Part shown: positions 55,772 to 64,000 of the stretch, one piece after another
Layout: every line of letters begins with the position of its first letter
Numbering within the stretch: position 1 is the first letter of the stretch
Source: Pectobacterium fontis
Lineage (GTDB): Bacteria > Pseudomonadota > Gammaproteobacteria > Enterobacterales > Enterobacteriaceae
NCBI RefSeq assembly: GCF_000803215.1
Contig: NZ_JSXC01000024.1
Location: forward strand, 92,527 to 156,526
Length of the DNA: 64,000 nucleotides
Direction of reading: 5' to 3'
Program-made: the position numbers and the translations under genes
Notes under the pieces: generated by a model
The model's input: the letters and a program-made list of their open reading frames with translations, nothing else
Told to the model about the DNA's origin: nothing
The model's database searches: none

Positions 55772-55996
55772 CTATTTACGGTAACTGGTTTTGATTTGTT
55801 TAATCGTGTTGTCAAAAACAGTTGCTTGCTCGGCATCTTCCAATTGAGCGATGTATTTTTCCATATTGATGATGACCTTACCAGCATCGGCCTGGCCGAT
55901 TGCTTTTAATAATAGCGTAATCATAGCTTTCAGGCAGGTAACCTCGTGAGCCAATGTTTCAGCAGATGCGGTAGTAGAAAAATCTACGTTGCTCAT
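55772..55996 (-). CDS. yecF: DUF2594 family protein YecF
   Basis: 74 residues, like E. coli YecF: MSNVDFST start, HEVTCLKAMITLLLKAIGQA, and DNTIKQIKTSYRK end. Ribosome-binding site GAGGAG on the minus strand. Located beside uvrY as in E. coli (sdiA-yecF-uvrY); sdiA is absent here. Function unknown. Confidence 0.9.
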   Translation of the reverse strand: MSNVDFSTTASAETLAHEVTCLKAMITLLLKAIGQADAGKVIINMEKYIAQLEDAEQATVFDNTIKQIKTSYRK

Positions 55997-56640
55997 ATTT
56001 TCTCCTCAACAAGAAAAAGATGTTTTTCTTTACCGGCAGTGGGCGTTAACGCTTACACAGCAGGCAAAGCCAGAGGGGGAGAGTATAACATAAAGCATGT
56101 GGAGGATTGATATTATTCGCGGATAAAGTCATCTTAGTGACTGTTTTTCATGCAATTAACTTATTTAAACTGCATTAAGATTTTGGATATTTCTTTTGGT
56201 AAAGGTTATGGATGTGTTGCGTTTAATACATATGATGTTCACTATGGACGTCTTTATGTGAATATATTAATTGTATAATATAGCCGTTGGCGAGGATAAA
56301 TTGCATAATATCATATACTGCTTACAATAGTGATTTTTTATTGACATTTTAAATACAGATCCAATTGTAGGCCATTTGTGGTGTTTTGTTTTTTATGTAT
56401 TTTGTGCCATCAAACGATTTATACTGTATGACGTATTTTAAGTGTTAAGAATGTGATCAACATACACCATCAGTTTTACGATATATTGCTATGATCAGGA
56501 GAGGTGTTTTATTCCTTCTCGGTATATATTGAAAATATATATTTATATAAATTTGTGTTCATTATTTTTGAAACAAACGTAGTATCACCTGCAAGCAACT
56601 TTTTATGTAAGTGTTACTCCCTTTTTTGGAGAATTATTCT
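55997..56640. other. Long AT-rich uvrY upstream region
   Basis: About 640 bp with no ORF of note, many short AT palindromes (ATATATTTATATAAAT) and no hexamer pair that I would single out. Long 5' regions before gacA/uvrY carry several regulatory inputs in related bacteria. Confidence 0.5.
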
Positions 56641-57297
56641 TTGATTAGCGTTTTTCTTGTTGATGACCATGAACTGGTGCGGGCAGGGATACGACGCATT
56701 CTTGACGATATCAAAGGTCTAAAAGTGGTTGGTGAGGCATGCTGTGGTGAAGATGCCGTCAAATGGTGCCGAAGCAATGATGTCGATGTTGTTCTGATGG
56801 ACATGAGTATGCCGGGCATCGGTGGGCTTGAAGCAACACGCAAGATCCTGCGTTTTACGCCAGATATAAAAGTTATTATGCTTACTATTTATACTGAAAA
56901 CCCACTACCTGCGAAAGTGATGCAGGCTGGTGCGGCGGGGTATGTCAGTAAAGCGGCGGCTCCTCAGGAAGTGATTGCTGCTATCCGTGCGGTGCATGCC
57001 GGTAAACGATACATTGCTTCTGATATTGCTCAACAAATGGCGTTAAGTCAGTTGGAACCACAAACGGATACGCCACTTGAATGTTTGTCTGAACGTGAAT
57101 TACAGATTATGCTAATGATAACGAAGGGACAGAAAGTACCTGAAATCTCAGAACAGCTTAATCTTAGCCCTAAAACAGTGAACAGCTATCGATATCGTAT
57201 GTTCAGCAAGCTGAGTATCAACGGTGATGTAGAGCTAACGCATTTGGCCATCAAGCATGGGCTTTTTACTGCGGAGACATTGTTAAGTAGTGAGTGA
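56641..57297 (+). CDS. uvrY: Response regulator UvrY/GacA (ExpA)
   Basis: Output regulator of the BarA/GacS two-component system that activates csrB/rsmB sRNA and, in soft-rot bacteria, exoenzyme production. The start is a TTG at 56641, with TTTGGAG upstream, giving 218 residues as in E. coli. Receiver domain with the acidic pair VDDHE and phospho-Asp in [10 protein letters not shown]; LuxR-type HTH at the end ([37 protein letters not shown]). It overlaps uvrC by 8 bp. Confidence 0.96.
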   Translation: MISVFLVDDHELVRAGIRRILDDIKGLKVVGEACCGEDAVKWCRSNDVDVVLMDMSMPGIGGLEATRKILRFTPDIKVIMLTIYTENPLPAKVMQAGAAGYVSKAAAPQEVIAAIRAVHAGKRYIASDIAQQMALSQLEPQTDTPLECLSERELQIMLMITKGQKVPEISEQLNLSPKTVNSYRYRMFSKLSINGDVELTHLAIKHGLFTAETLLSSE

Positions 57298-59122
57298 GAG
57301 TTTCGATGCTTCGGCATTTTTAAAAACGGTAACGAGCCAGCCTGGAGTCTACCGGATGTATGATGTCGGCAATACGGTCATCTATGTCGGTAAGGCAAAA
57401 GACTTAAAAAAACGACTAGCCAGCTATTTCCGCAGCCATGTCGCCAGCCGTAAAACCGAGGCATTGGTCAAAAGCATCAAGCATATTGATGTCACGATCA
57501 CGCATACAGAAACTGAAGCTTTACTGTTGGAACACAACTACATCAAGCTTTATCAGCCGCGTTATAACGTCTTGTTGCGCGACGATAAATCTTATCCCAT
57601 GATTTTCCTGAGTGGTGATGTTCATCCACGTCTGGCAGTTCACCGCGGTGCTAAGCATGCGAAGGGCGAATACTTTGGCCCATTTCCCAACGGGAACGCC
57701 GTGCGTGAAACACTCGTATTGTTGCAAAAGCTGTTCCCAGTGCGTCAGTGTGAGAATAGCGTCTATCGCAACCGCTCTCGCCCTTGTCTGCAATATCAAA
57801 TTGGTCGTTGCCTTGGACCTTGTGTCAGTGGTCTGGTTAGCGAAGACGATTATCAACAGCAGGTTGAATATGTTCGTCTGTTCTTATCCGGTAAAGATCA
57901 GCAAGTGCTGAATCAACTCATCTCACGGATGGAATCGGCAAGCCGCGATCTGCATTTTGAAGATGCAGCACGGATACGCGATCAAATTCAAGCTGTTCGC
58001 CGTGTCACAGAAAAACAATTTGTTTCCGGTGACGACGAAGATCTGGATGTTATCAGCGTTGCTTTTGATGCTGGAATGGCTTGCGTATATGTCTTGTTCA
58101 TCCGACAGGGAAAGGTGCTTGGCAGCCGGAGCTATTTTCCTAAAGTACCTGGTGGCACAGAATTGGGCGAAGTTGTGCAAACGTTTGTCGGGCAATTCTA
58201 TTTACAAGGAAGCTTAGGTCGAACGCTCCCCGCCGAAATTTTGCTTGATTTCACCTTGCCTGATAAAGAATTGCTGATGGAGTCTCTGACGGCTGTTGCG
58301 GGGAAAAAAGTACAGATTCAAACGAGACCCCGTGGCGATCGTGCTCGTTATTTAAAATTGGCACGGACGAATGCTGCCACTGCGCTAGTTACAAAGTTGT
58401 CTCAGCAATCTACTATTCATCAACGTTTGGCTGCATTAGCCAGCGTATTGCAACTGCCAGAAATTCATCGAATGGAGTGTTTTGATATCAGCCATACGAT
58501 GGGCGAACAGACAGTGGCATCCTGCGTGGTGTTTGATGCCAACGGTCCATTACGTTCGGAATATCGTCGCTATAATATTAGTGATATTACGCCAGGTGAT
58601 GATTATGCTGCCATGGCGCAGGTTCTTCGACGTAGATATGGTAAAGTGCTGGATGACAGCAAAATACCCGATGTTATCGTGATCGATGGTGGGAAAGGGC
58701 AGCTTGGCCAGGCTCAGGCCGTGTTTGACTCGTTACAGGTATCATGGGATAAAAACAAGCCGCTGCTACTTGGTGTCGCGAAGGGGAGCGATCGCAAAGC
58801 TGGTCTGGAAACCCTGTTTTTTGAAGCGACAGGCGAAGGGGTTGCGTTGCCATCTGATTCTCCCGCCTTGCACGTTATCCAGCATATTCGCGATGATTCA
58901 CATGACCATGCGATTGGCGGGCATCGTAAGAAGAGAGCAAAAGTAAAAAATACCAGTACGCTGGAGCTTATTGATGGTGTCGGCCCTAAGCGTCGTCAAA
59001 CCCTGTTGAAATACATGGGAGGACTACAGCCTTTGATGAATGCCAGTATTGAGGAGATTGCAAATGTTCCAGGAATTTCACATGCATTGGCAGAAAAGAT
59101 CTTCCATGCATTGAAACACTAG
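57290..59122 (+). CDS. uvrC: Excinuclease ABC subunit C
   Basis: Dual-incision nuclease of nucleotide excision repair, 610 residues, same as E. coli. GIY-YIG domain at the start ([21 protein letters not shown]), Cys-rich [16 protein letters not shown] motif about residue 205-240, RNase H-like 5' nuclease ([21 protein letters not shown]) and C-terminal HhH pair ([18 protein letters not shown]). GTG start inside uvrY. Confidence 0.98.
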   Translation: MSESFDASAFLKTVTSQPGVYRMYDVGNTVIYVGKAKDLKKRLASYFRSHVASRKTEALVKSIKHIDVTITHTETEALLLEHNYIKLYQPRYNVLLRDDKSYPMIFLSGDVHPRLAVHRGAKHAKGEYFGPFPNGNAVRETLVLLQKLFPVRQCENSVYRNRSRPCLQYQIGRCLGPCVSGLVSEDDYQQQVEYVRLFLSGKDQQVLNQLISRMESASRDLHFEDAARIRDQIQAVRRVTEKQFVSGDDEDLDVISVAFDAGMACVYVLFIRQGKVLGSRSYFPKVPGGTELGEVVQTFVGQFYLQGSLGRTLPAEILLDFTLPDKELLMESLTAVAGKKVQIQTRPRGDRARYLKLARTNAATALVTKLSQQSTIHQRLAALASVLQLPEIHRMECFDISHTMGEQTVASCVVFDANGPLRSEYRRYNISDITPGDDYAAMAQVLRRRYGKVLDDSKIPDVIVIDGGKGQLGQAQAVFDSLQVSWDKNKPLLLGVAKGSDRKAGLETLFFEATGEGVALPSDSPALHVIQHIRDDSHDHAIGGHRKKRAKVKNTSTLELIDGVGPKRRQTLLKYMGGLQPLMNASIEEIANVPGISHALAEKIFHALKH

Positions 59123-59180
59123 GGACAATGTAGCAACATACTCCTAGTATCCACTCCAGCCAGATAGTTACCTAAGCGCT

Positions 59181-59729
59181 ATGCAATTTAATATACCGAC
59201 GTTGCTTACCCTGTTTCGTGTTGCTCTTATACCGTTTTTTGTGCTGGCGTTTTATCTTCCATTCGCTTGGGCACCGCTGCTCTGCGCGTTGATTTTTGTG
59301 TTTGCGGCTGTGACGGACTGGTTTGATGGCTTCCTTGCTCGTCGCTGGAAACAGACCACGCGTTTTGGTGCTTTCCTTGATCCTGTTGCGGATAAAGTGA
59401 TGGTGGCTGTTGCGCTGGTGTTGGTTGCGGAATACTACCATTCGTGGTGGATTACGCTGCCTGCCGCAACCATGATCGCGCGAGAAATCATTATTTCAGC
59501 ATTGCGTGAGTGGATGGCTGAAATTGGCAAAAGGAGCAGTGTTGCTGTGTCGTGGATAGGGAAAGTTAAAACCACTGCTCAAATGATGGCGCTTTTTGCT
59601 TTGCTATGGCGCCCGGAACGTATCGTTGAGGGGATAGGCGTTGCGGCTTTGTATATTGCCGCAGTGCTGACTTTCTGGTCTATGTTTCAATATCTGAACG
59701 CTGCACGTCACGATTTGCTTGAACCTTGA
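59181..59729 (+). CDS. pgsA: Phosphatidylglycerophosphate synthase
   Basis: 182-residue inner-membrane CDP-alcohol phosphatidyltransferase making phosphatidylglycerol phosphate. The motif DG-x2-AR-x8-G-x3-D-x3-D is intact (DGFLARRW ... [10 protein letters not shown]). Follows uvrC by 58 bp as in E. coli. Confidence 0.97.
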   Translation: MQFNIPTLLTLFRVALIPFFVLAFYLPFAWAPLLCALIFVFAAVTDWFDGFLARRWKQTTRFGAFLDPVADKVMVAVALVLVAEYYHSWWITLPAATMIAREIIISALREWMAEIGKRSSVAVSWIGKVKTTAQMMALFALLWRPERIVEGIGVAALYIAAVLTFWSMFQYLNAARHDLLEP

Positions 59730-59779
59730 TCGAAGTGCCGTAAAAACCAGCAAGTGAGAGTGGTTGTTTGATAATTTTA

Positions 59780-59807
59780 TTGACTCATCACGTCAGGTCA
59801 GTAGAAT
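59780..59807 (+). promoter_or_regulatory. Promoter of the Gly-Cys-Leu tRNA operon
   Basis: TTGACT, 16-bp spacer, TAGAAT and GC-rich GCACCGC, 60 bp before tRNA-Gly. Confidence 0.7.
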
Positions 59808-59867
59808 GCACCGCATCAACAGTAACGCTGGTTTGTAAGAAGTTAAAAAATCAGTAAGTTCTGTGTT

Positions 59868-59943
<76 letters not shown>

Positions 59944-59994
59944 ATTTAAAGCATCGGCGATAGCGGATGTTGGTCACTAAGACCTAAATATTTT

Positions 59995-60068
59995 GGCGCG
60001 TTAGCAAAGCGGTTATGTAGCGGATTGCAAATCCGTCTAGTCCGGTTCGACTCCGGAACGCGCCTCCA
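59995..60068 (+). tRNA. cysT: tRNA-Cys(GCA)
   Basis: 74 nt, anticodon loop ATTGCAAAT region (GCA), ends CTCCA. Second of the operon. Confidence 0.97.
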
Positions 60069-60076
60069 ATATTTAA

Positions 60077-60163
60077 GCCCGGGTGGTGAAATCGGTAGAC
60101 ACAAGGGATTTAAAATCCCTCGGCGTTCGCGCTGTGCGGGTTCAAGTCCCGCCCCGGGCACCA
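60077..60163 (+). tRNA. leuZ: tRNA-Leu(TAA)
   Basis: 87 nt class II tRNA with long variable arm, anticodon TAA, encoded CCA. Its 3' end is the likely attachment site of the island whose integrase follows. Confidence 0.97.
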
Positions 60164-60203
60164 TCTATAAATCAATAGACGTCAACCGACGTCTATTTTT
60201 TTG
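60164..60203 (+). ncRNA. 3' external transcribed spacer and terminator of the leuZ transcript
   Basis: 40 bases from the CCA to a Rho-independent terminator (ATAGACGTC-AACC-GACGTCTAT then T7). In E. coli the corresponding trailer, 3'ETS-leuZ, is a stable sponge for RyhB and RybB. Equivalence here is by position, not by sequence. Confidence 0.55.
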
Positions 60204-60287
60204 CCTAAAACCCACGGTTTTACTGGCTTTCCCTTCATTCCATACTCTTCCTACGTCAACACAATTCAACTGACATCAACTTGCTTG

Positions 60288-60311
60288 TGCGGGTACAATT
60301 GCGGGTATACT
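60288..60311 (+). repeat. Tandem 12-bp direct repeat before the integrase
   Basis: TGCGGGTACAAT followed directly by TGCGGGTATACT. Such short repeats between the tRNA and a P4-type integrase may be arm-type binding sites for the integrase or its excisionase. Confidence 0.45.
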
Positions 60312-60366
60312 TCAGTATGGTAAATCCTTGTACCCTCAATAACGCATTTATTGAAGGAAAAGCATT

Positions 60367-61626
60367 ATGGCACTCACGGACATCAAGGTACGTTCAGCAA
60401 AACCGGAAGAGAAGCCTTATAAACTTACCGATGGAAACGGTATGTTTCTTTTGGTCCATACCAATGGGTCTAAATATTGGCGCTTACACTATCGTTCGGA
60501 TGGCAAAGAAAAGACTCTGGCGCTAGGTGTTTACCCGGAGGTTTCCCTTTCTGAAGCGCGTCAGAAACGCGATGAGGCACGAAAACTTATTGCTGCTGGC
60601 GTTGATCCCAACGAGCATAAAAAAGCAGTCAAAACGCAACAACAAGATGATGAGCAAACCTTCGAGGCTGTGGCTCGCGCTTGGCATACTGATAATAAGA
60701 AGTGGTCGGAATCCCATGCCGAACGTATCCTGAAAAGTCTCAGCGACAATATTTTCCCCGCTATCGGTAGCAAACACATCTCAGATCTGAAAACACGCGA
60801 CTTGCTGACACCGATTAAAAGCGTCGAACGCTCTGGACGCTTAGAAGTGGCTAAACGCCTAAAACAACGCGTGACTGCCATTATGACCTATGCCGTACAA
60901 AACGGCCTGATTGACTATAACCCGGCGCAAGATATGGCAGGGGCAATTATGCCCGGCAAAGTCGAACACCGCCCTGCGTTGGAACTCGAACGCTTGCGTG
61001 AACTACTTGGCCGTATAGATGGCTATAAAGGCCGTGAGTTTACCAAGTGGGTGATAAATCTTTCCTTGCTGATTTTTATCCGTTCCAGTGAACTCCGTTT
61101 TGCTCGCTGGCCGGAAATCGACTTTGAACGAGCGTTGTGGACGATTCCCCCTGAACGTGAACCGATCCCTGGAGTGAAATTCTCCGAGCGCGGTTCAAAA
61201 ATGCACACACCACATCTTGTTCCACTAAGCCGTCAGGCACTGGAGATCCTTAAAAAGATTAGAGAGGTGAGTGGGCATTGTGAATTGGTTTTCATTGGCG
61301 ATCATTCATCACGAAAACCCGTCAGTGAAGGGACGGTAAACAAAGCGCTGCAAACTATGGGCTACGACACCAAAACGGAAGTATGCGGTCACGGCTTTCG
61401 TACAATGGCGTGTAGTTCGTTGATTGAGTCGGGGTTGTGGTCTAGGGATGCGGTAGAGCGGCAGATGAGTCATCAGGAACGCAATGGCGTTCGAGCGGCG
61501 TATATCCATAAGGCGGAGCATCTGGATGAACGCAAGCTGATGCTGCAATGGTGGGCGGATTTTCTGGATGCGAATCGAGAGAGGGGGGTTAGTCCGTTTG
61601 ATTTTGGGAAGTTGACGGCGGGCTAA
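60367..61626 (+). CDS. P4-type tyrosine integrase of an island at tRNA-Leu
   Basis: 419 residues, full length for the family. N-terminal arm-binding domain (MALTDIKVRSAKPEEKPYKL, LGVYPEVSLSEARQKRDEARK), core-binding domain about 100-200, catalytic domain with Arg in FIRSSELRFARW, HGFR box in VCGHGFRTMACS and the tyrosine in VRAAYIHKAEHLDERKLMLQWWADFL. Ribosome-binding site AAGGAA. Appears functional. It resembles the decayed integrase at tRNA-Asn in its first 30 residues. Confidence 0.95.
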   Translation: MALTDIKVRSAKPEEKPYKLTDGNGMFLLVHTNGSKYWRLHYRSDGKEKTLALGVYPEVSLSEARQKRDEARKLIAAGVDPNEHKKAVKTQQQDDEQTFEAVARAWHTDNKKWSESHAERILKSLSDNIFPAIGSKHISDLKTRDLLTPIKSVERSGRLEVAKRLKQRVTAIMTYAVQNGLIDYNPAQDMAGAIMPGKVEHRPALELERLRELLGRIDGYKGREFTKWVINLSLLIFIRSSELRFARWPEIDFERALWTIPPEREPIPGVKFSERGSKMHTPHLVPLSRQALEILKKIREVSGHCELVFIGDHSSRKPVSEGTVNKALQTMGYDTKTEVCGHGFRTMACSSLIESGLWSRDAVERQMSHQERNGVRAAYIHKAEHLDERKLMLQWWADFLDANRERGVSPFDFGKLTAG

Positions 61627-61967
61627 TAATATGTAGCAGATGGATAGGCTTTAGTTCTATCTATCCAGAGACTATAGCCTGCATTACTATACGGTATCAG
61701 GTCGTTTTCGACAGAGAATATTTTAAATAACAACATATTATTTATGTTGTTGTAAAATTAATCCCGATGTGACCCAATGGATATTGGCGTAGCAGATTTC
61801 TATTTCACGGAACCTAATTACCCCATTCATAAACACTGTAGCGTCAGTAGTGGCTGAAATTCAGCGCTTATTAACCATATCATTCAATTTAACATTTCAG
61901 ATAATTTCTTACGGTTTTCAACATTGCGTAAGCCTGAATATTTTCAGAACAAAAATGAGGCAAATAC
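61627..61967. other. Spacer between integrase and hsdM
   Basis: About 340 bp, AT-rich around 61710-61760, no gene recognised; ends with ribosome-binding site GAGG at 61956. Presumably contains the hsd promoter, but no hexamers stand out. Confidence 0.5.
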
Positions 61968-63476
61968 ATGGCCATAACGAACGGAAAAAACACGGCGTCA
62001 ATAGGTTTCGAACAGCAAATTTGGGCGGCAGCGGATATCTTGCGTGGCAATATGGATGCAGCAGAGTATAAACACGTCGTATTAGGACTAATCTTCCTCA
62101 AGTACATTTCGGATAAGTTCGAGGAGCGATATCAGACGCTTTTGGCCGATGACGACGATGTGGAGGATAAAGACGCCTACGCCGAAGTGAATGTGTTTTT
62201 TGTACCGCAGCAGGCCAGGTGGAGTGCTATCGCTGAAGCATCGCGCAAAGAGACCATCGGTATTGTTATTGATAACGCGATGCGGGAAATCGAAAAAGAA
62301 AACAAACGGCTGAAAGATATTCTGCCTAAAAATTACGCCCGCGCCGAGCTAGACAAACGCCGACTTGGCAACGTTGTCGATCTGTTTACCAATATTCAGA
62401 TGATTGAACATGGAACAGACAAAGATATTTTGGGGCGTACCTACGAATATTGTCTCGCCAAATTTGCTGAGCAAGAGGGTAAGCGTGCTGGAGAATTCTT
62501 CACGCCCTCCTGTGTCGTGCGAACGCTCGTTGAAGTTTTACAACCGTTTAGAGGTCGCGTGTATGACCCCTGCTGCGGTTCGGGCGGTATGTTCGTTCAG
62601 TCTGCCGACTTCGTAAAAAACCACAGCGGCAGCATTGGCAACCTTTCAGTTTACGGGCAGGATGCCAACCCGACCACACGTAAAATGGCGTTGATGAATC
62701 TGGCTATTCGCGGTATCGAAGCCAATATTGGTGCTTACAATGACGATACATTTCATAATGACCTGCACCCTACGCTGAAAGCCGACTTCATCCTTGCCAA
62801 TCCGCCATTCAACCTGTCAGATTGGAACGACGGTAGCTTAAACGACGATCCTCGCTGGCAATACGGTTTACCGCCGAATGGAAATGCCAACTTCGCGTGG
62901 CTGCAACACATGATTCATCACCTCGCCCCAAATGGTAAAATTGGTATGGTATTGGCCAATGGTTCACTATCTTCCCAGAGCAGCGGCGAGGGTAATATCC
63001 GACGCAAAATCGTGGAGGACGACCTAGTAGAAGGCATTATCGCGATGCCTACGCAGTTGTTCTACACCACCCAGATCCCCGTATCTTTATGGTTTATCAG
63101 CCGGAACAAAAAGCAAAAAGGCAAAACACTGTTTATCGATGCACGCAATATGGGAACGATGGTCAATCGTCGTCTGCGCGAGATGACCACCGAAGATATT
63201 GCCAAAATCGCCGCTACCTTTGAGGCGTTCGACAATGGCTCGTTGGATGATGTGAAAGGTTTTTGCGCGGCGGTGACGACAGAGGACATCGGCAAACAGG
63301 ACTTTATTCTCACGCCGGGACGTTACGTCGGCATTGAGGCTAAGGAAGATGACGGCGAACCCTTCGAGGAGAAAATGGCACGCCTGACGGGAGAACTTAG
63401 CGTGCTGTTCAAGCGTTCCCATGAACTGGAAGATGAAATTCGCAAGAGGCTGGGAGGACTTGGGTATGAGATCTAA
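61968..63476 (+). CDS. hsdM: Type I restriction-modification methyltransferase subunit HsdM
   Basis: 502-residue N6-adenine methyltransferase. N-terminal helical HsdM domain (GFEQQIWAAADILRGNMDAA), SAM motif I in VYDPCCGSGGMF, catalytic NPPF in FILANPPFNLSDW. It methylates DNA in complex with HsdS. Cargo of the tRNA-Leu island. Overlaps hsdS by 11 bp. Confidence 0.95.
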   Translation: MAITNGKNTASIGFEQQIWAAADILRGNMDAAEYKHVVLGLIFLKYISDKFEERYQTLLADDDDVEDKDAYAEVNVFFVPQQARWSAIAEASRKETIGIVIDNAMREIEKENKRLKDILPKNYARAELDKRRLGNVVDLFTNIQMIEHGTDKDILGRTYEYCLAKFAEQEGKRAGEFFTPSCVVRTLVEVLQPFRGRVYDPCCGSGGMFVQSADFVKNHSGSIGNLSVYGQDANPTTRKMALMNLAIRGIEANIGAYNDDTFHNDLHPTLKADFILANPPFNLSDWNDGSLNDDPRWQYGLPPNGNANFAWLQHMIHHLAPNGKIGMVLANGSLSSQSSGEGNIRRKIVEDDLVEGIIAMPTQLFYTTQIPVSLWFISRNKKQKGKTLFIDARNMGTMVNRRLREMTTEDIAKIAATFEAFDNGSLDDVKGFCAAVTTEDIGKQDFILTPGRYVGIEAKEDDGEPFEEKMARLTGELSVLFKRSHELEDEIRKRLGGLGYEI

Positions 63477-64000
63477 ATGGCGCACAATTACTGTAGGCGA
63501 GCTCGGACGGATTGTCACGGGCAAGACACCGAAAACAGCCATAACGGGAAACTATGGTGGGAGCATACCGTTCCTGACACCTTCTGACGATATGGGAGTT
63601 AAAGTAGCGACCACCACAATAAAGACTCTGACTGAATGTGGGCTTTCCGAAGTGAGAAATTGCCTTTTACCACCGAGTTCTATTTGTGTTAGCTGTATTG
63701 GTTCGGACTTGGGAAAAGTTGTTATGACATCAGAGCCTACGGTCACAAATCAACAGATTAACTCTATCGTGCCAAGTCCTGATTTCGATGCAGACTTCGT
63801 TTATTACGCGATGTGTATTCTTGGAAAAAAACTAAACTACATCAGCAAAACCTCAACAGCAGTACCGATTGTTAACAAGAGTTCTTTTTCGAGTTACCAG
63901 ATAGATGTTCCTACGCTTTTGGAACAGCAAGAGATAGGTCGGGTGTTTTCTGCCCTTGATGCTAGGATTGCTGTCAACCGGACGATAAATCATCATTTAG
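63466..64000 (+). CDS. hsdS: Type I restriction-modification specificity subunit HsdS, 3' end outside the window
   Basis: The ATG at 63466 lies inside the end of hsdM; the frame is open for 178 codons to the window edge. The first target-recognition domain is seen: IVTGKTPKT, GGSIPFLTPSDD, LLPPSSICVSCIGSDLGKVV, VTNQQINSIVP, then the start of the central conserved coiled coil (LEQQEIGRVFSALDARIAVN). It determines the DNA sequence recognised. hsdR is expected beyond the window. Confidence 0.93.
   Translation, partial: MRSKWRTITVGELGRIVTGKTPKTAITGNYGGSIPFLTPSDDMGVKVATTTIKTLTECGLSEVRNCLLPPSSICVSCIGSDLGKVVMTSEPTVTNQQINSIVPSPDFDADFVYYAMCILGKKLNYISKTSTAVPIVNKSSFSSYQIDVPTLLEQQEIGRVFSALDARIAVNRTINHHL

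Overview
The window is a chromosomal segment of an enterobacterium (Enterobacterales). The nei - gltA - sdhCDAB - sucABCD - cydABX - tol-pal - nadA - pnuC - aroG - gpmA - gal - mod - ybhA series is close to the E. coli 16-17 min region in content, and the proteins are highly similar. The uvrY(gacA/expA)-uvrC-pgsA-glyW-cysT-leuZ block comes from elsewhere on the E. coli map. This arrangement and several accessory genes suggest Pectobacteriaceae, most likely Pectobacterium; that genus call is inference.

Layout: 1-2.0 kb, the end of nei and two overlapping uncharacterised ORFs. 2.0-13.8 kb, the TCA block: gltA on the minus strand, divergent from sdhCDAB-sucABCD. 14.0-15.2 kb, a secreted YfaP-like/TPR protein. 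15.8-19.1 kb, cydABX-ybgE (bd oxidase). 19.2-24.8 kb, ybgC-tolQRAB-pal-cpoB. 24.8-25.5 kb, two tRNA-Lys genes with repeats that copy the tRNA 3' end. 25.6-30.8 kb, a DUF554 protein, nadA, pnuC, aroG and gpmA. 30.8-37.6 kb, a Cus-type copper/silver efflux operon. 37.7-46.6 kb, galE-galM, modFE, acrZ, modABC and ybhA. 46.8-51.8 kb, an AT-rich accessory stretch bounded by tRNA-Ser(TGA) and tRNA-Asn(GTT); it carries a second H-NS gene, a folate-independent methionine synthase pair (mesX-mesD) and a decayed integrase. 51.9-56.6 kb, a shortened nac with its sigma-54/NtrC control region, an iraP-like gene, cycA, tRNA-Lys(CTT), an unknown small gene and yecF. 56.6-60.2 kb, uvrY-uvrC-pgsA and the Gly-Cys-Leu tRNA operon. 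60.3-64.0 kb, the left end of an island integrated at tRNA-Leu: a P4-type integrase, then hsdM and a cut-off hsdS.

How the genes work together: the sdh-suc-gltA products form most of the oxidative TCA cycle and feed quinol to cytochrome bd. Tol-Pal-CpoB couples envelope constriction to division. ModABC imports molybdate under ModE. The Cus genes form a tripartite periplasmic metal pump with two CusF-like metal-binding modules. MesX/MesD offers a B12- and folate-independent final step to methionine and sits behind a perfect MetR-type site.

Most worth a second look: the tRNA-Lys-derived repeat/minihairpin units (24.98-25.49 kb); the Nac protein reduced to its HTH/dimerisation part with control sites intact; the MetR-like palindrome before mesXD; a 40-codon lipoprotein-like ORF overlapping cydA; and the perfect CRP site before the iraP-like gene.
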